Origin: Flavobacterium sp. HJJ
Lineage (GTDB): Bacteria; Bacteroidota; Bacteroidia; Flavobacteriales; Flavobacteriaceae
NCBI RefSeq assembly: GCF_015351475.1
Contig: NZ_JADKPR010000010.1
Span: forward strand, 1 to 64,000
Length of the DNA stretch: 64,000 nt
Reading direction: 5' to 3'
Every line of letters begins with the position of its first letter. The first letter of the stretch is position 1. The notes under the pieces are model-generated. The model saw only the letters and a program-made list of their open reading frames with translations. It had not been told where the DNA came from and did not search any database. Of the stretch, positions 56,651 to 64,000 are shown piece after piece. The position numbers and the translations under genes were made by a program.

Positions 56651-57646
56651 ATGGACGATAATTTAAAATTTGCAGTGATAGGCGGCGGAAGCTGGGCAAC
56701 TGCTATAGCTAAAATGTTGTGCGTTAATCTTCCCGAGATTTCATGGTATATGCGAAATGAAGCAGCCATCGAACACATTAAAGCCTACAAACACAATCCT
56801 AATTATTTAAGCTCTGTAGAGTTTGATAATAAAAAACTCAAACTTACGAACGATATTAATGAAGCTGTTGCTTATGCAGATTACATTATATTTGCAATTC
56901 CTTCGGCATTTTTAAATGCTGAATTAGAAAAACTAACAGTTTCTTTAAAAGATAAAATCATTTTTTCTGCTATAAAAGGAATCGTTCCCGAAACCAGTTT
57001 AATTGTTGGGGAACATTTTCACTATAAATATGATATTCCATATTACAATATCGGAGTAATTACAGGCCCTTGCCACGCTGAAGAAGTGGCATTGGAAAGA
57101 CTTTCGTATTTAACCATTGCCTGCGGCGATCCTGAAAAAGCTTCAATAGTTGCCAAAAATTTATCCGGAAATTATATCAAAGCAAAAATATCAGATGATA
57201 TTATAGGTACTGAATATGCCGCAATGCTGAAAAACATTTATTCTATTGCAGCAGGGATTGCACACGGATTGGGTTATGGCGATAATTTCCAGTCAGTGAT
57301 TATGAGCAATGCCATTCGGGAGATGAAAAAATTCATCAAAAAAGTGCACAAAATGAAACGTAACATTAATGATTCTGCCTATTTGGGAGATTTATTGGTG
57401 ACTGGGTATTCTGTTTTTTCCAGAAACCGAATGTTCGGAAACATGATTGGAAAAGGTTATACCGTAAAATCGGCGCAAATGGAAATGAGCATGGTTGCCG
57501 AAGGATATTATGCCGTAAAAAGTGCCTATAAACTCAACCAGGGTTACGGTGCGAGCACACCAATTATTGATGCTGTTTATACAATTTTGTACGAAGGAAA
57601 AGAAGCCAAAGCTGTGTTTAAAAAACTAACTGAGGAGCTTGATTAG
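56651..57646 (+). CDS. gpsA: Glycerol-3-phosphate dehydrogenase, NAD(P)+
   Basis: Starting at ATG 56651 gives 331 residues with FAVIGGGSWATAIAKML at the N-terminus (Rossmann fold) and GTEYAAMLKNIYSIAAGIAH near 187, which contains the catalytic lysine. The enzyme makes sn-glycerol-3-phosphate for phospholipid synthesis. The substrate block GPCHAEEVALERLSY is the Bacteroidetes variant. A terminator follows immediately. Confidence 0.94.
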   Translation: MDDNLKFAVIGGGSWATAIAKMLCVNLPEISWYMRNEAAIEHIKAYKHNPNYLSSVEFDNKKLKLTNDINEAVAYADYIIFAIPSAFLNAELEKLTVSLKDKIIFSAIKGIVPETSLIVGEHFHYKYDIPYYNIGVITGPCHAEEVALERLSYLTIACGDPEKASIVAKNLSGNYIKAKISDDIIGTEYAAMLKNIYSIAAGIAHGLGYGDNFQSVIMSNAIREMKKFIKKVHKMKRNINDSAYLGDLLVTGYSVFSRNRMFGNMIGKGYTVKSAQMEMSMVAEGYYAVKSAYKLNQGYGASTPIIDAVYTILYEGKEAKAVFKKLTEELD

Positions 57647-57674
57647 AGTGCAGATTTCAGATAAAATAAAATCA

Positions 57675-57716
57675 TAAAAAAAGGCATTTTCTTAAATTAG
57701 AAAATGCCTTTTTTAT
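57675..57716 (+). terminator. Terminator after gpsA
   Basis: AAAAAAGGCATTTTC and GAAAATGCCTTTTTT form a 15-bp stem with an 8-base loop. A strong intrinsic terminator usable in both directions. Confidence 0.88.
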
Positions 57717-57721
57717 TCATA

Positions 57722-57742
57722 TTTAAAAACCTGTTAGGTCTG
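57722..57742. repeat. Half copy of the CCTAACAGG element
   Basis: TTTAAAAACCTGTTAGGTCT here matches the right half of the palindrome at 37318-37348. It lies directly next to the gpsA terminator. Confidence 0.65.
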
Positions 57743-57753
57743 ATAATAAACTT

Positions 57754-58161
57754 TTATTTCACTATCACTCCGTCAACAAACAAGAGCGGTACTTCTTCCA
57801 CATCAGTTTCATTGATGCTGTTGGCTTTGAAAATAAATTTTTTGTCGTATAAAGTATTTCCAATGAAGTAGGTTACCATAAATTCATTGTTAAGTGCCAA
57901 TACGCTTTTTTCGACCATTTCGATTTTCACCACCGAAACCGCCGGAACTTCCATAAATGCATGACGTAAAAGAGATGTTTTCTTCATTTCACCATCAATA
58001 GTTCCAAAGGCTTTGGAAACAACCATAACGCTGTCAAGCTGAAAGTCGCTGTCATTTATTAAGTAAGCATACCATACTTTTTCCATAAAATCGTCGCTCC
58101 ATTCCTGAACGGCGGCTAGGAATACGTTTTCTACTTCTGGGATGGTAATGTCTGATTTCAT
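57754..58161 (-). CDS. Conserved-looking protein of unknown function
   Basis: The start is set at ATG 58159-58161 (MKSDITIPEVENVFLAAVQE); upstream in-frame codons read through a word repeat. The 135-residue protein is acidic, without signal peptide or membrane segments, and shows EWSDDFMEKVWYAYLIND near 20 and a beta-rich second half. I recognise no family. It lies downstream of pheS in the same direction. Confidence 0.7.
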   Translation of the reverse strand: MKSDITIPEVENVFLAAVQEWSDDFMEKVWYAYLINDSDFQLDSVMVVSKAFGTIDGEMKKTSLLRHAFMEVPAVSVVKIEMVEKSVLALNNEFMVTYFIGNTLYDKKFIFKANSINETDVEEVPLLFVDGVIVK

Positions 58162-58238
58162 TTTGAGATGATAGATGATAGACTGAAAGATAATAGATGG
58201 ATAACGTTCTTTCATCTATCCGTCTATTATCTATTTTC
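58162..58238. repeat. ATAGATG-word palindromic repeat
   Basis: GATAGATGATAGACTGAAAG and AATAGATGGATAACG on the left face ATCTATCCGTCTATTATC on the right. It fills the gap between pheS and the unknown gene. Confidence 0.7.
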
Positions 58239-58241
58239 TTT

Positions 58242-59267
58242 TTATATACTTGCTTTGAACTGCTCTAAGAAACGCACGTCGTTTTCATAAAACATGCGGA
58301 TATCGCCAATTTGATACAACAGCATCGCGATACGCTCAATTCCCATTCCAAAAGCAAATCCGTTGTATTCGGCTGGATTGATACCGCAATTGGTAAGAAC
58401 GTTAGGATCTACCATTCCGCAGCCCATAATTTCCAGCCAGCCAGTTCCTTTTGTGATACGGTAATCAGTTTCTGTTTTAAGTCCCCAATAAATATCTACC
58501 TCGGCACTTGGCTCAGTAAATGGAAAATAGGATGGTCTCAAACGGATTTTCGATTTACCGAACATTTCTTTTGTGAAATACAAAAGTGTCTGTTTCAAGT
58601 CGGCAAAAGAAACGTCTTTGTCTATATACAAACCTTCCACTTGGTGAAAAATACAGTGTGAACGTGAAGAAACTGCCTCATTTCGAAAAACTCTACCTGG
58701 AGAAATAGTTCTAATTGGCGGTTTATTGTTTTCCATATAACGCACCTGCACCGATGATGTGTGCGTACGCAGCAAAATATCAGGATTGGTCTGTATGAAA
58801 AAAGTATCCTGCATATCACGCGCCGGATGGTATTCCGGAAGGTTCAATGCGGTGAAATTGTGCCAGTCATCTTCGATTTCCGGACCTTCGGAAACATTGA
58901 ATCCAATGTTTGAAAAAACATCGATAATTTGGTTTTTTACCAATGAAATAGGATGACGGGAACCAATTATTGAAGGCTCGGCCGTGCGGGTCAAATCACC
59001 ATAAAATCCTTTAATTTCTTCCTTGCCTGCTAAGACTTCCTGAATTGTTTTTACCTTGTCTTCGGCAGAAGTTTTAAGTAAATTAATTACCTGTCCGAAT
59101 TCCTTTTTTTGGTCGTTTGGTACGTTTTTAAATTCAGCAAAAAGATCTTTCAGCAAACCTTTGGTTCCCAAAAATTTTATTCTAAATGCCTCTAGTTCTG
59201 CTGGATTTTGAGTAGAGAAAGCCTGAGCTTCACCAATATATTCTTTTATCTTGTCTATCATTGTCAT
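58242..59267 (-). CDS. pheS: Phenylalanyl-tRNA synthetase alpha subunit
   Basis: The 341-residue class II catalytic subunit has motif 2 in ISPGRVFRNEAVSSRSHCIF near 185 and motif 3 in FAFGMGIERIAMLLYQIGD near 310. An N-terminal coiled coil for tRNA binding precedes it. Two ATGs lie two codons apart (59267 and 59261); the second, MIDKIKEYIGEAQ, may be the true start. pheT is not in the window. Confidence 0.96.
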   Translation of the reverse strand: MTMIDKIKEYIGEAQAFSTQNPAELEAFRIKFLGTKGLLKDLFAEFKNVPNDQKKEFGQVINLLKTSAEDKVKTIQEVLAGKEEIKGFYGDLTRTAEPSIIGSRHPISLVKNQIIDVFSNIGFNVSEGPEIEDDWHNFTALNLPEYHPARDMQDTFFIQTNPDILLRTHTSSVQVRYMENNKPPIRTISPGRVFRNEAVSSRSHCIFHQVEGLYIDKDVSFADLKQTLLYFTKEMFGKSKIRLRPSYFPFTEPSAEVDIYWGLKTETDYRITKGTGWLEIMGCGMVDPNVLTNCGINPAEYNGFAFGMGIERIAMLLYQIGDIRMFYENDVRFLEQFKASI

Positions 59268-59279
59268 TCCGTAATTGAG

Positions 59280-59340
59280 AGTGCGAATTTAAGGAAAAGT
59301 TAGAAGTTAGAAGTTAGAAATTAGAAGTTTTTCTAATCAT
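59280..59340. repeat. AAGTTAG-word tandem repeat
   Basis: AAGTTAGAAGTTAGAAGTTA repeats followed by AAATTAGAAG and a T-rich TTCTAATC tail. It fills the gap upstream of pheS and carries a partial complementary arm. Confidence 0.65.
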
Positions 59341-59361
59341 CTGTTCCAAAATCTTAAATCG

Positions 59362-59718
59362 TTAATCGATAAGTTCCTTTTCCAAAAAATAATTGACGAT
59401 TGCTTCTTTCATCAAAACAGATTGTTCCCCAGCCTTTAGAGCGGGTAATTGTTCTTTTACGATATAATGTGGCCAGCCGTCTTCGTCAAAATAATCAAAT
59501 TCGTAGAATCCATAAGGCTCCAGTAATCGGCATATGGCAATATGCATCAGATTGAGTTTCTCGTCTTTTTTGAATTCACGATGTAGCTTTCCTAATTCCT
59601 GTACTCCTATTAAATAAATTATGGCATCCAAATCCAAATCTTCACCTTGTGAAAACCGATTGGAAAGTATATCGACAAGCCGTTCCCAGCGTTCTTTTAG
59701 TTGTGTATCTCTTGACAT
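59362..59718 (-). CDS. Small protein of unknown function
   Basis: The 118-residue protein is acidic and helical, with LDLDAIIYLIGVQELGKLHR near 29 and YGFYEFDYFDEDGWPHYIVK near 70. No signal peptide or known motif. TATCTTTG on the minus strand at 59782-59789 could be its -7 element. It lies between cvpA (divergent) and pheS. Confidence 0.7.
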   Translation of the reverse strand: MSRDTQLKERWERLVDILSNRFSQGEDLDLDAIIYLIGVQELGKLHREFKKDEKLNLMHIAICRLLEPYGFYEFDYFDEDGWPHYIVKEQLPALKAGEQSVLMKEAIVNYFLEKELID

Positions 59719-59722
59719 TTTT

Positions 59723-59840
59723 TAGAAAATAGAAAATAGAATAAAGACCTTATTCTTGGATTTTTAAAAATTAGATTTCTGCAAAGATAGCAACTGTATC
59801 CTGACTTCTCTATTTTCTATTCTCTATTTTCTATTCTCCC
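59723..59840. repeat. GAAAATA-word palindromic repeat
   Basis: The left arm AGAAAATAGAAAATAGAATA (59726-59745) is complementary to the right arm CTATTTTCTATTCTCTATTT (about 59810-59835). The two divergent -7 elements lie inside and just outside it. Confidence 0.7.
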
Positions 59841-59896
59841 CTCCTCATTCACACCAATTCTTTTATCTTTGTGGCTTTAATTTTTAAAATAAAAAA

Positions 59897-60397
59897 ATGA
59901 GTTTTTTTGATATTATTGTAGGCGGACTCTTGTGCTATTCGCTGTATAAAGGAATCCGAAACGGACTATTTGTAGAAATGGCTTCGTTCTTTTCGCTTAT
60001 TCTTGGCATTTACATTGCCATCAAATTTTCGGATATATTGAGGAATATCCTATCAGGCTGGCTGCATTGGAATCCTTACACTATTCAAATCTTTGCTTTT
60101 ATTCTGACTTTTATTATTGTGGTTGCCGGTATTTATCTGATTGGCAAATTCCTTACTAATATTGCTGATTTCGCTTTTTTGGGCTGGATAAACAGTGTTG
60201 GCGGCGGTTTTTTCAGAGTGCTGAAAACCATTTTAATCATGAGTATATTTTTTACTGTTTTCGAAAAAATAAATTACCATAATTTTTTAGCCAAAAAAGA
60301 AACTTTGGACAAATCAATTTTCTTTAACCCTGTTCAAAAAATTGCTGGATTTGTTTTCCCTTCTATCGAGAAATGGTACGATAAGGCGAGGAAGTAA
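59897..60397 (+). CDS. CvpA-family membrane protein
   Basis: The 166-residue protein starts MSFFDIIVGGLLCYSLYKGI and has four hydrophobic segments, with NGLFVEMASFFSLILGIYIA after the first and a GWINSVGGGFFRVLKT block near 98, the CvpA/DedE pattern. E. coli CvpA is needed for colicin V export and membrane stress; no purine gene lies next to it here. TATCTTTG at 59864-59871 is a likely -7 element. Confidence 0.85.
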   Translation: MSFFDIIVGGLLCYSLYKGIRNGLFVEMASFFSLILGIYIAIKFSDILRNILSGWLHWNPYTIQIFAFILTFIIVVAGIYLIGKFLTNIADFAFLGWINSVGGGFFRVLKTILIMSIFFTVFEKINYHNFLAKKETLDKSIFFNPVQKIAGFVFPSIEKWYDKARK

Positions 60398-60555
60398 GAT
60401 GACAGTTTACAGCCGGAAGATTTTATACCAAACACAAATGTAAAATAATTTGTTACTTTTATCCTCACCTCAGCACTCTTGGAATGAGAGGGGCAAAGAT
60501 TGGATTATTTTATATTTTCTTTGATCAATCTTGAAAATAATTTTAAAAACATCTT

Positions 60556-61392
60556 ATGACTAAAATTACCTTCTCGCTTATAGTTTTTTTATTATCTTTT
60601 ACGATATGTTTTTCTCAAACCAAATTACAACGCTCCAAGATGCAATTGAACAATGGGGCAACAGGGAATTCCACTACAGCTTCCAGTTCAAAAAAATCAT
60701 CGTCTTACAATAACACTAATGATGATGGTCTGGGGTTTATTGGAGATATAGTGGTAGGCATCGCTTATTACACCGTTGGTTTTGTCATGATAGGAAACTA
60801 TCGTGGAGAATCTCATTTAAGTAATGAGGTTTCACCTTATCCCTTTTTTAGAGCAAATACCGGTAATTACTATAATCCAGACACAGTACACGTGAATAAA
60901 AACTTGGTGCTGCTGGATGTCGAAGATTGTCTAATGATAGAAAACAATAGTATTTATGCTAATCATTTTCGAGCCAAATTATATCCTTCAGCCTATTTTA
61001 ATATTACAGCAGATTATCATCAATTTCTAGAAGTAGAACCCAATACAAAAAACACAACTAGTCTTTCGGTATTTAATGCTAGTTTTTGGTACGATAGAAT
61101 CCGAACCAAAAACTTTAATCTGGGTTGGGGAATTGGAGTAAATTATATTTCTAATAACATTAATAAAGCTTGAATTACTTTTGGATTAAACACAGATATC
61201 TTTTTTGCCAGAAACATTAATTTATACAGCGGTGCAAAATGGAGTTCTGTAAATTCACAATCTTTAAACAACTTAGAATTGGGGCTGAAATATCATAAAG
61301 AAAAATATTTCTTTTCTTTCGGTTATGAAAACTTAAAAATTGGCACACCAAAATACAATTTTGTCACTTTTGGTGGTGGAATTACATTATAG
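60556..61392 (+). pseudogene. Outer-membrane-like protein gene with an in-frame stop
   Basis: A signal peptide (MTKITFSLIVFLLSFTICFS) is followed by a low-complexity linker and beta strands. The frame stops at TGA 61171-61173 (after NYISNNINKA), but continues in the same frame with ITFGLNTDIFFARNINLYSG, LELGLKYHKEKYFFSFG and a final FVTFGGGITL to TAG at 61390-61392. Total would be 278 codons. The C-terminal strands look like the end of a beta-barrel, so the stop removes the part needed for membrane insertion. A single base change would explain it. Confidence 0.75.
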
Positions 61393-61476
61393 TTACGACA
61401 ATAAAGACTGGTTCATTTTAACACATTGGATCGTCTTTTACAATATTGAAGGTGAAATAGAAAGACAATTAAACCT

Positions 61477-61520
61477 AAAAAAAACAGCCTATAGTTTTAT
61501 ACTACAGGCTGTTTTTTTTT
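61477..61520. terminator. Bidirectional terminator
   Basis: AAAAACAGCCTATAG pairs with CTACAGGCTGTTTTT at most positions (stem of about 14 bp). It lies after the broken outer-membrane gene and before batE in convergent orientation. Confidence 0.85.
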
Positions 61521-61578
61521 ATTAAACTGTCAACACACGTGACTGCAAACTGAAATGAAATCTACCATCTGAGAACTA

Positions 61579-62322
61579 TTACTTTACTTCTTTAATCGAT
61601 TTAGCTTCAATCCAGCCTTCAGTCCCATCAGTCAACTGAATTTTTTTCCAATTTCCCAGTGTTTCTTCAACATATACTTTGGTGCCTTCATGCAGGACAA
61701 ATGTAACTGAACTTGATTTTTGCGGTTCACTCCTTAGTTCAGTAGATTCAGCAAAAACAATGGCTGGTTTTTCATTGTCGAAATGGCTTTTTTCAAAAAA
61801 AGCTGCAGAAAGACTCATTAAAAGCAACAGTAATATTATAAACATTCCCAGGAAAAAAATCCTTTTCAGCAGTACTGTTTGAGAAAAATAATATCCAATA
61901 AAAAAAGACAAAAACAAGAATGCAAAAGAGATCGTTATCCAAGCCCAGGTATCAAAAGGATAAATTCCCGTAAAATCACGAAGCAGTTTAGCGAAACCTA
62001 CTTTTGGCACCACTTTTATTTCATCTATAATCTGTTTTTGAGCAAATTTTATATTGTTTAAAACATTTTTATCAGACGGATTCAAAACCAAAGCTTTTTC
62101 ATAATTATAAATTGCCGGTGCTGTCTGGTGCAGTTTATAATAGCAGTTTCCTAAATTAAAATACAGCTCAACTGATTCTTTATTTGCCGCCACAACCGAT
62201 TCATACTCTTTGGCAGCAAGATCGTATTTCCCTTTATTGTATAAATCGTTCCCCCTTTCAAAGCCAGTTTGAGCAAAGAAAATCTGCGAAACAAATAATA
62301 ATAAGTAAAAAATATTTTTCAT
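61579..62322 (-). CDS. batE: BatE-like TPR and SH3 protein
   Basis: The 247-residue protein has a signal peptide (cut after FFAQ), TPR units (ELYFNLGNCYYKLHQTAPAI near 52), two membrane segments near 130-175 and a C-terminal SH3-like domain (STELRSEPQKSSSVTFVLHE). This is the BatE layout of the Bacteroides aerotolerance (bat) operon, and it follows batD in the same direction. The operon product acts at the inner membrane in oxygen tolerance; its biochemistry is not settled. Confidence 0.85.
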   Translation of the reverse strand: MKNIFYLLLFVSQIFFAQTGFERGNDLYNKGKYDLAAKEYESVVAANKESVELYFNLGNCYYKLHQTAPAIYNYEKALVLNPSDKNVLNNIKFAQKQIIDEIKVVPKVGFAKLLRDFTGIYPFDTWAWITISFAFLFLSFFIGYYFSQTVLLKRIFFLGMFIILLLLLMSLSAAFFEKSHFDNEKPAIVFAESTELRSEPQKSSSVTFVLHEGTKVYVEETLGNWKKIQLTDGTEGWIEAKSIKEVK

Positions 62323-62334
62323 TTTATTTTATTT

Positions 62335-62397
62335 TTAGTTTCTAAGAAGCTTAGTTTCTTAGAATCTTAAATTCTTAGCCTCTTTATTTAGTAACTT
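62335..62397. repeat. CTTAG-word repeat between batD and batE
   Basis: TTTCTAAGAAGCTTAGTTTC and TTAGAATCTTAAATTCTTAG repeats occupy the gap between batD and batE. The same word family is found at 2238-2364 and 55093-55168. Confidence 0.65.
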
Positions 62398-64000
62398 ATA
62401 TTTGTTTTTCTAATTCAGAAATGATAGCTATTGCTTTATCAAAATCGTGCTGTATTGCAGCACTTGATGACGGTGCATATCTTGCAATCTCGCAATTCTC
62501 AGTCAGGGAGATAAAATCGCTTACCGCCTGAGGATTTGCTTTTCTGGACAATAATAATTCCTGAATATTATCTTTACTCATTTCAGAGGTTTCGATATGT
62601 AATTTCGCTTTCAGGAAATTATGCATTGCTTTTTCCAGAGCAATATAAAAAAGCTCTTTGTTATTAATTTGTTTTTTGGCTTCTGATAAATATTTTTTAG
62701 CCAATCTATTGTTCATTTTAATTCTGTTACCAAAAACATCGCTGTCGATTGCCTCTTTTTTCTTTTTGAACAATACAATTATCGGAAGCAGTAAGAATGG
62801 CAAAAATAATAAAGCATAGAATTTATTAGATTGGAAAAAAATTGCTTCTTTACTAGATGTAAGCGTTGTTCTTAAATCAATATATCTAAATTGCTCAGCT
62901 GGTTCAATTTTATTTTTGCCTGCACTTGCAGTGTTATGTGTTTCTGCCGTTTGCGAAGGCCCGTCCAAAACACTAATCTTTATCTCAGAAGAACTGATTG
63001 TTTTGTAAGTACCAGTACCTAAATCGAAATACGAAAAATGCATTGGTTTAATAACATAATCCCCTTTGTATTGTGGCACTATAGTGTAAGAATCGGATAT
63101 TTGACCATTCATTCCTGATAATGGCGTATTTACTTTTTCAGTGTGAACTGCATCATACATTTCTAATGCATTTGGAACTTCTGGTTTTGGCAAAGTAAAT
63201 AATTTTAAATTCCCTGTACCAGTAACACTCAAAACAAGATCTAAGCTTTCTCCATTTTTTAAAGTAGTTTTAGAAGGAATGGCTTTGAAATCAAATTTAC
63301 CTACAGCACCAGTAAAATCAACTGGTTTTCCTGCTTCTGGCAATGCTCTTACATTGATAGTTTTGGCTCCAGCCGATACTCGTTTATTTCCATCGATGAC
63401 TTCAACTTGGCCAAACATATTTCTGCGATTGGTAGGCAGTTTAACATCGACATCCATTGCCAGAGGTTCAATTGTTAACTTTCCAGATTTTTGCGGATAC
63501 AGGATTACTTTCTTTAATACAACGTAACGATACTTCTCTCCCTTAAACATTCCTTCTTCGGCAACCAGTTGTTTAATTTCAATGTTTTGGCTCCAAAAAT
63601 CATTGTATTTGGGTTTGCTAAGTTCTTTCCAATTATCAATCCCAATGTTATAACTGAAATACAATTTATACACTACAGTAATCGGCTGATTGATGTATGG
63701 ATTTGTATTGGTAATATCAGCAACTAAATAAAGATTATTGTCTGCAGAAATTTGAGAATCATTTGGATCTCTTGGCTGTTCTGTCGCTGCAGTTACATTT
63801 ATTTTTATTGGCTGCGTTTTGTAAATCTGACCGTTAAATTCGATCACTGCCGGCCTGATTGTCAAAATACCTTTTTGAGCAGGTAACAAATAATATGAGT
63901 AACTTTTCTCGAAAGATGTTTTTCCATTGATCCAAGACTGGCTCACCTGCTGGCTTGGTCCGGCAATAATTCTAAAACCTTCGAATGAAGGCTGCACAAA
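62396..64000 (-). CDS. batD: BatD-like protein, partial
   Basis: The frame runs off the right edge, so the start is missing (about 534 residues visible). Visible parts: an N-terminal beta domain (FEGFRIIAGPSQQVSQSWIN), several Ig-like strands, a PVDFTGAVGKFDFKAIPSKT block near 225, one membrane segment FYALLFLPFLLLPIIVLF near 390, and a helical cytoplasmic C-terminus. This matches BatD of the aerotolerance operon. It lies directly upstream of batE. Confidence 0.85.
   Translation of the reverse strand, partial: FVQPSFEGFRIIAGPSQQVSQSWINGKTSFEKSYSYYLLPAQKGILTIRPAVIEFNGQIYKTQPIKINVTAATEQPRDPNDSQISADNNLYLVADITNTNPYINQPITVVYKLYFSYNIGIDNWKELSKPKYNDFWSQNIEIKQLVAEEGMFKGEKYRYVVLKKVILYPQKSGKLTIEPLAMDVDVKLPTNRRNMFGQVEVIDGNKRVSAGAKTINVRALPEAGKPVDFTGAVGKFDFKAIPSKTTLKNGESLDLVLSVTGTGNLKLFTLPKPEVPNALEMYDAVHTEKVNTPLSGMNGQISDSYTIVPQYKGDYVIKPMHFSYFDLGTGTYKTISSSEIKISVLDGPSQTAETHNTASAGKNKIEPAEQFRYIDLRTTLTSSKEAIFFQSNKFYALLFLPFLLLPIIVLFKKKKEAIDSDVFGNRIKMNNRLAKKYLSEAKKQINNKELFYIALEKAMHNFLKAKLHIETSEMSKDNIQELLLSRKANPQAVSDFISLTENCEIARYAPSSSAAIQHDFDKAIAIISELEKQI

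Noticed and set aside
61340-61525. 61-residue reading frame after the broken outer-membrane gene
   Set aside because: It overlaps the C-terminal strands of that gene in another frame and runs through the terminator hairpin.

Overview
The window looks like a chromosomal segment of a Flavobacterium-type Bacteroidetes. The signs are low GC with A/T-rich intergenic DNA, Bacteroidetes promoter elements (TTTG and TANNTTTG), a type IX secretion protein (PorZ) with a sorting domain, an IleRS of the long class next to a DksA-like gene and lspA, and batE/batD at the right edge. No rRNA, tRNA, CRISPR array or transposase was seen.

Layout. 0-6.2 kb: a partial lipoprotein, fau, then lspA, a dksA-like gene and ileS on the minus strand. 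6.4-29.3 kb: one plus-strand operon of sixteen genes for a contractile injection system of the extracellular (Afp/PVC/MAC-like) kind. It encodes cap, sheath, two tube proteins, hub, spike, PAAR tip, gp25-like wedge, two large baseplate proteins, two unknown proteins, a tape-measure protein, a large cargo protein with a nuclease-like C-terminus, and an AAA+ ATPase. 29.3-40.7 kb: ordinary chromosomal genes (recO, porZ, gdhA, a Cys/Met PLP enzyme, DinB, ArsC-like, yicC, gmk, nadD) plus two secreted or outer-membrane unknowns.

40.7-53.2 kb: a minus-strand NAD and ADP-ribose island. A Nudix-type regulator is followed by an M48 peptidase and a 1802-residue helicase/nuclease/WGR protein. Then come a short Prs, a NADAR protein, a frameshifted macro-domain gene, DUF4291, KptA, a deoxyribosyltransferase-like protein and NadV. 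Three 19-bp palindromes sit at the promoters in front of the regulator gene and in front of prs, two of them overlapping the -7 element in the same way, so the block probably forms one regulon. This island is my best candidate for an incompletely described system; the injection system is a known type with a distinctive cargo.

53.3-64 kb: a LysR / DJ-1 / YqhD-like group, gpsA, pheS, cvpA, a gene broken by an in-frame stop, and batE with partial batD. Many intergenic gaps contain locus-specific short words repeated directly and then as reverse complement, forming imperfect palindromes.

All functional calls rest on recognising motifs by eye; no database search was run.
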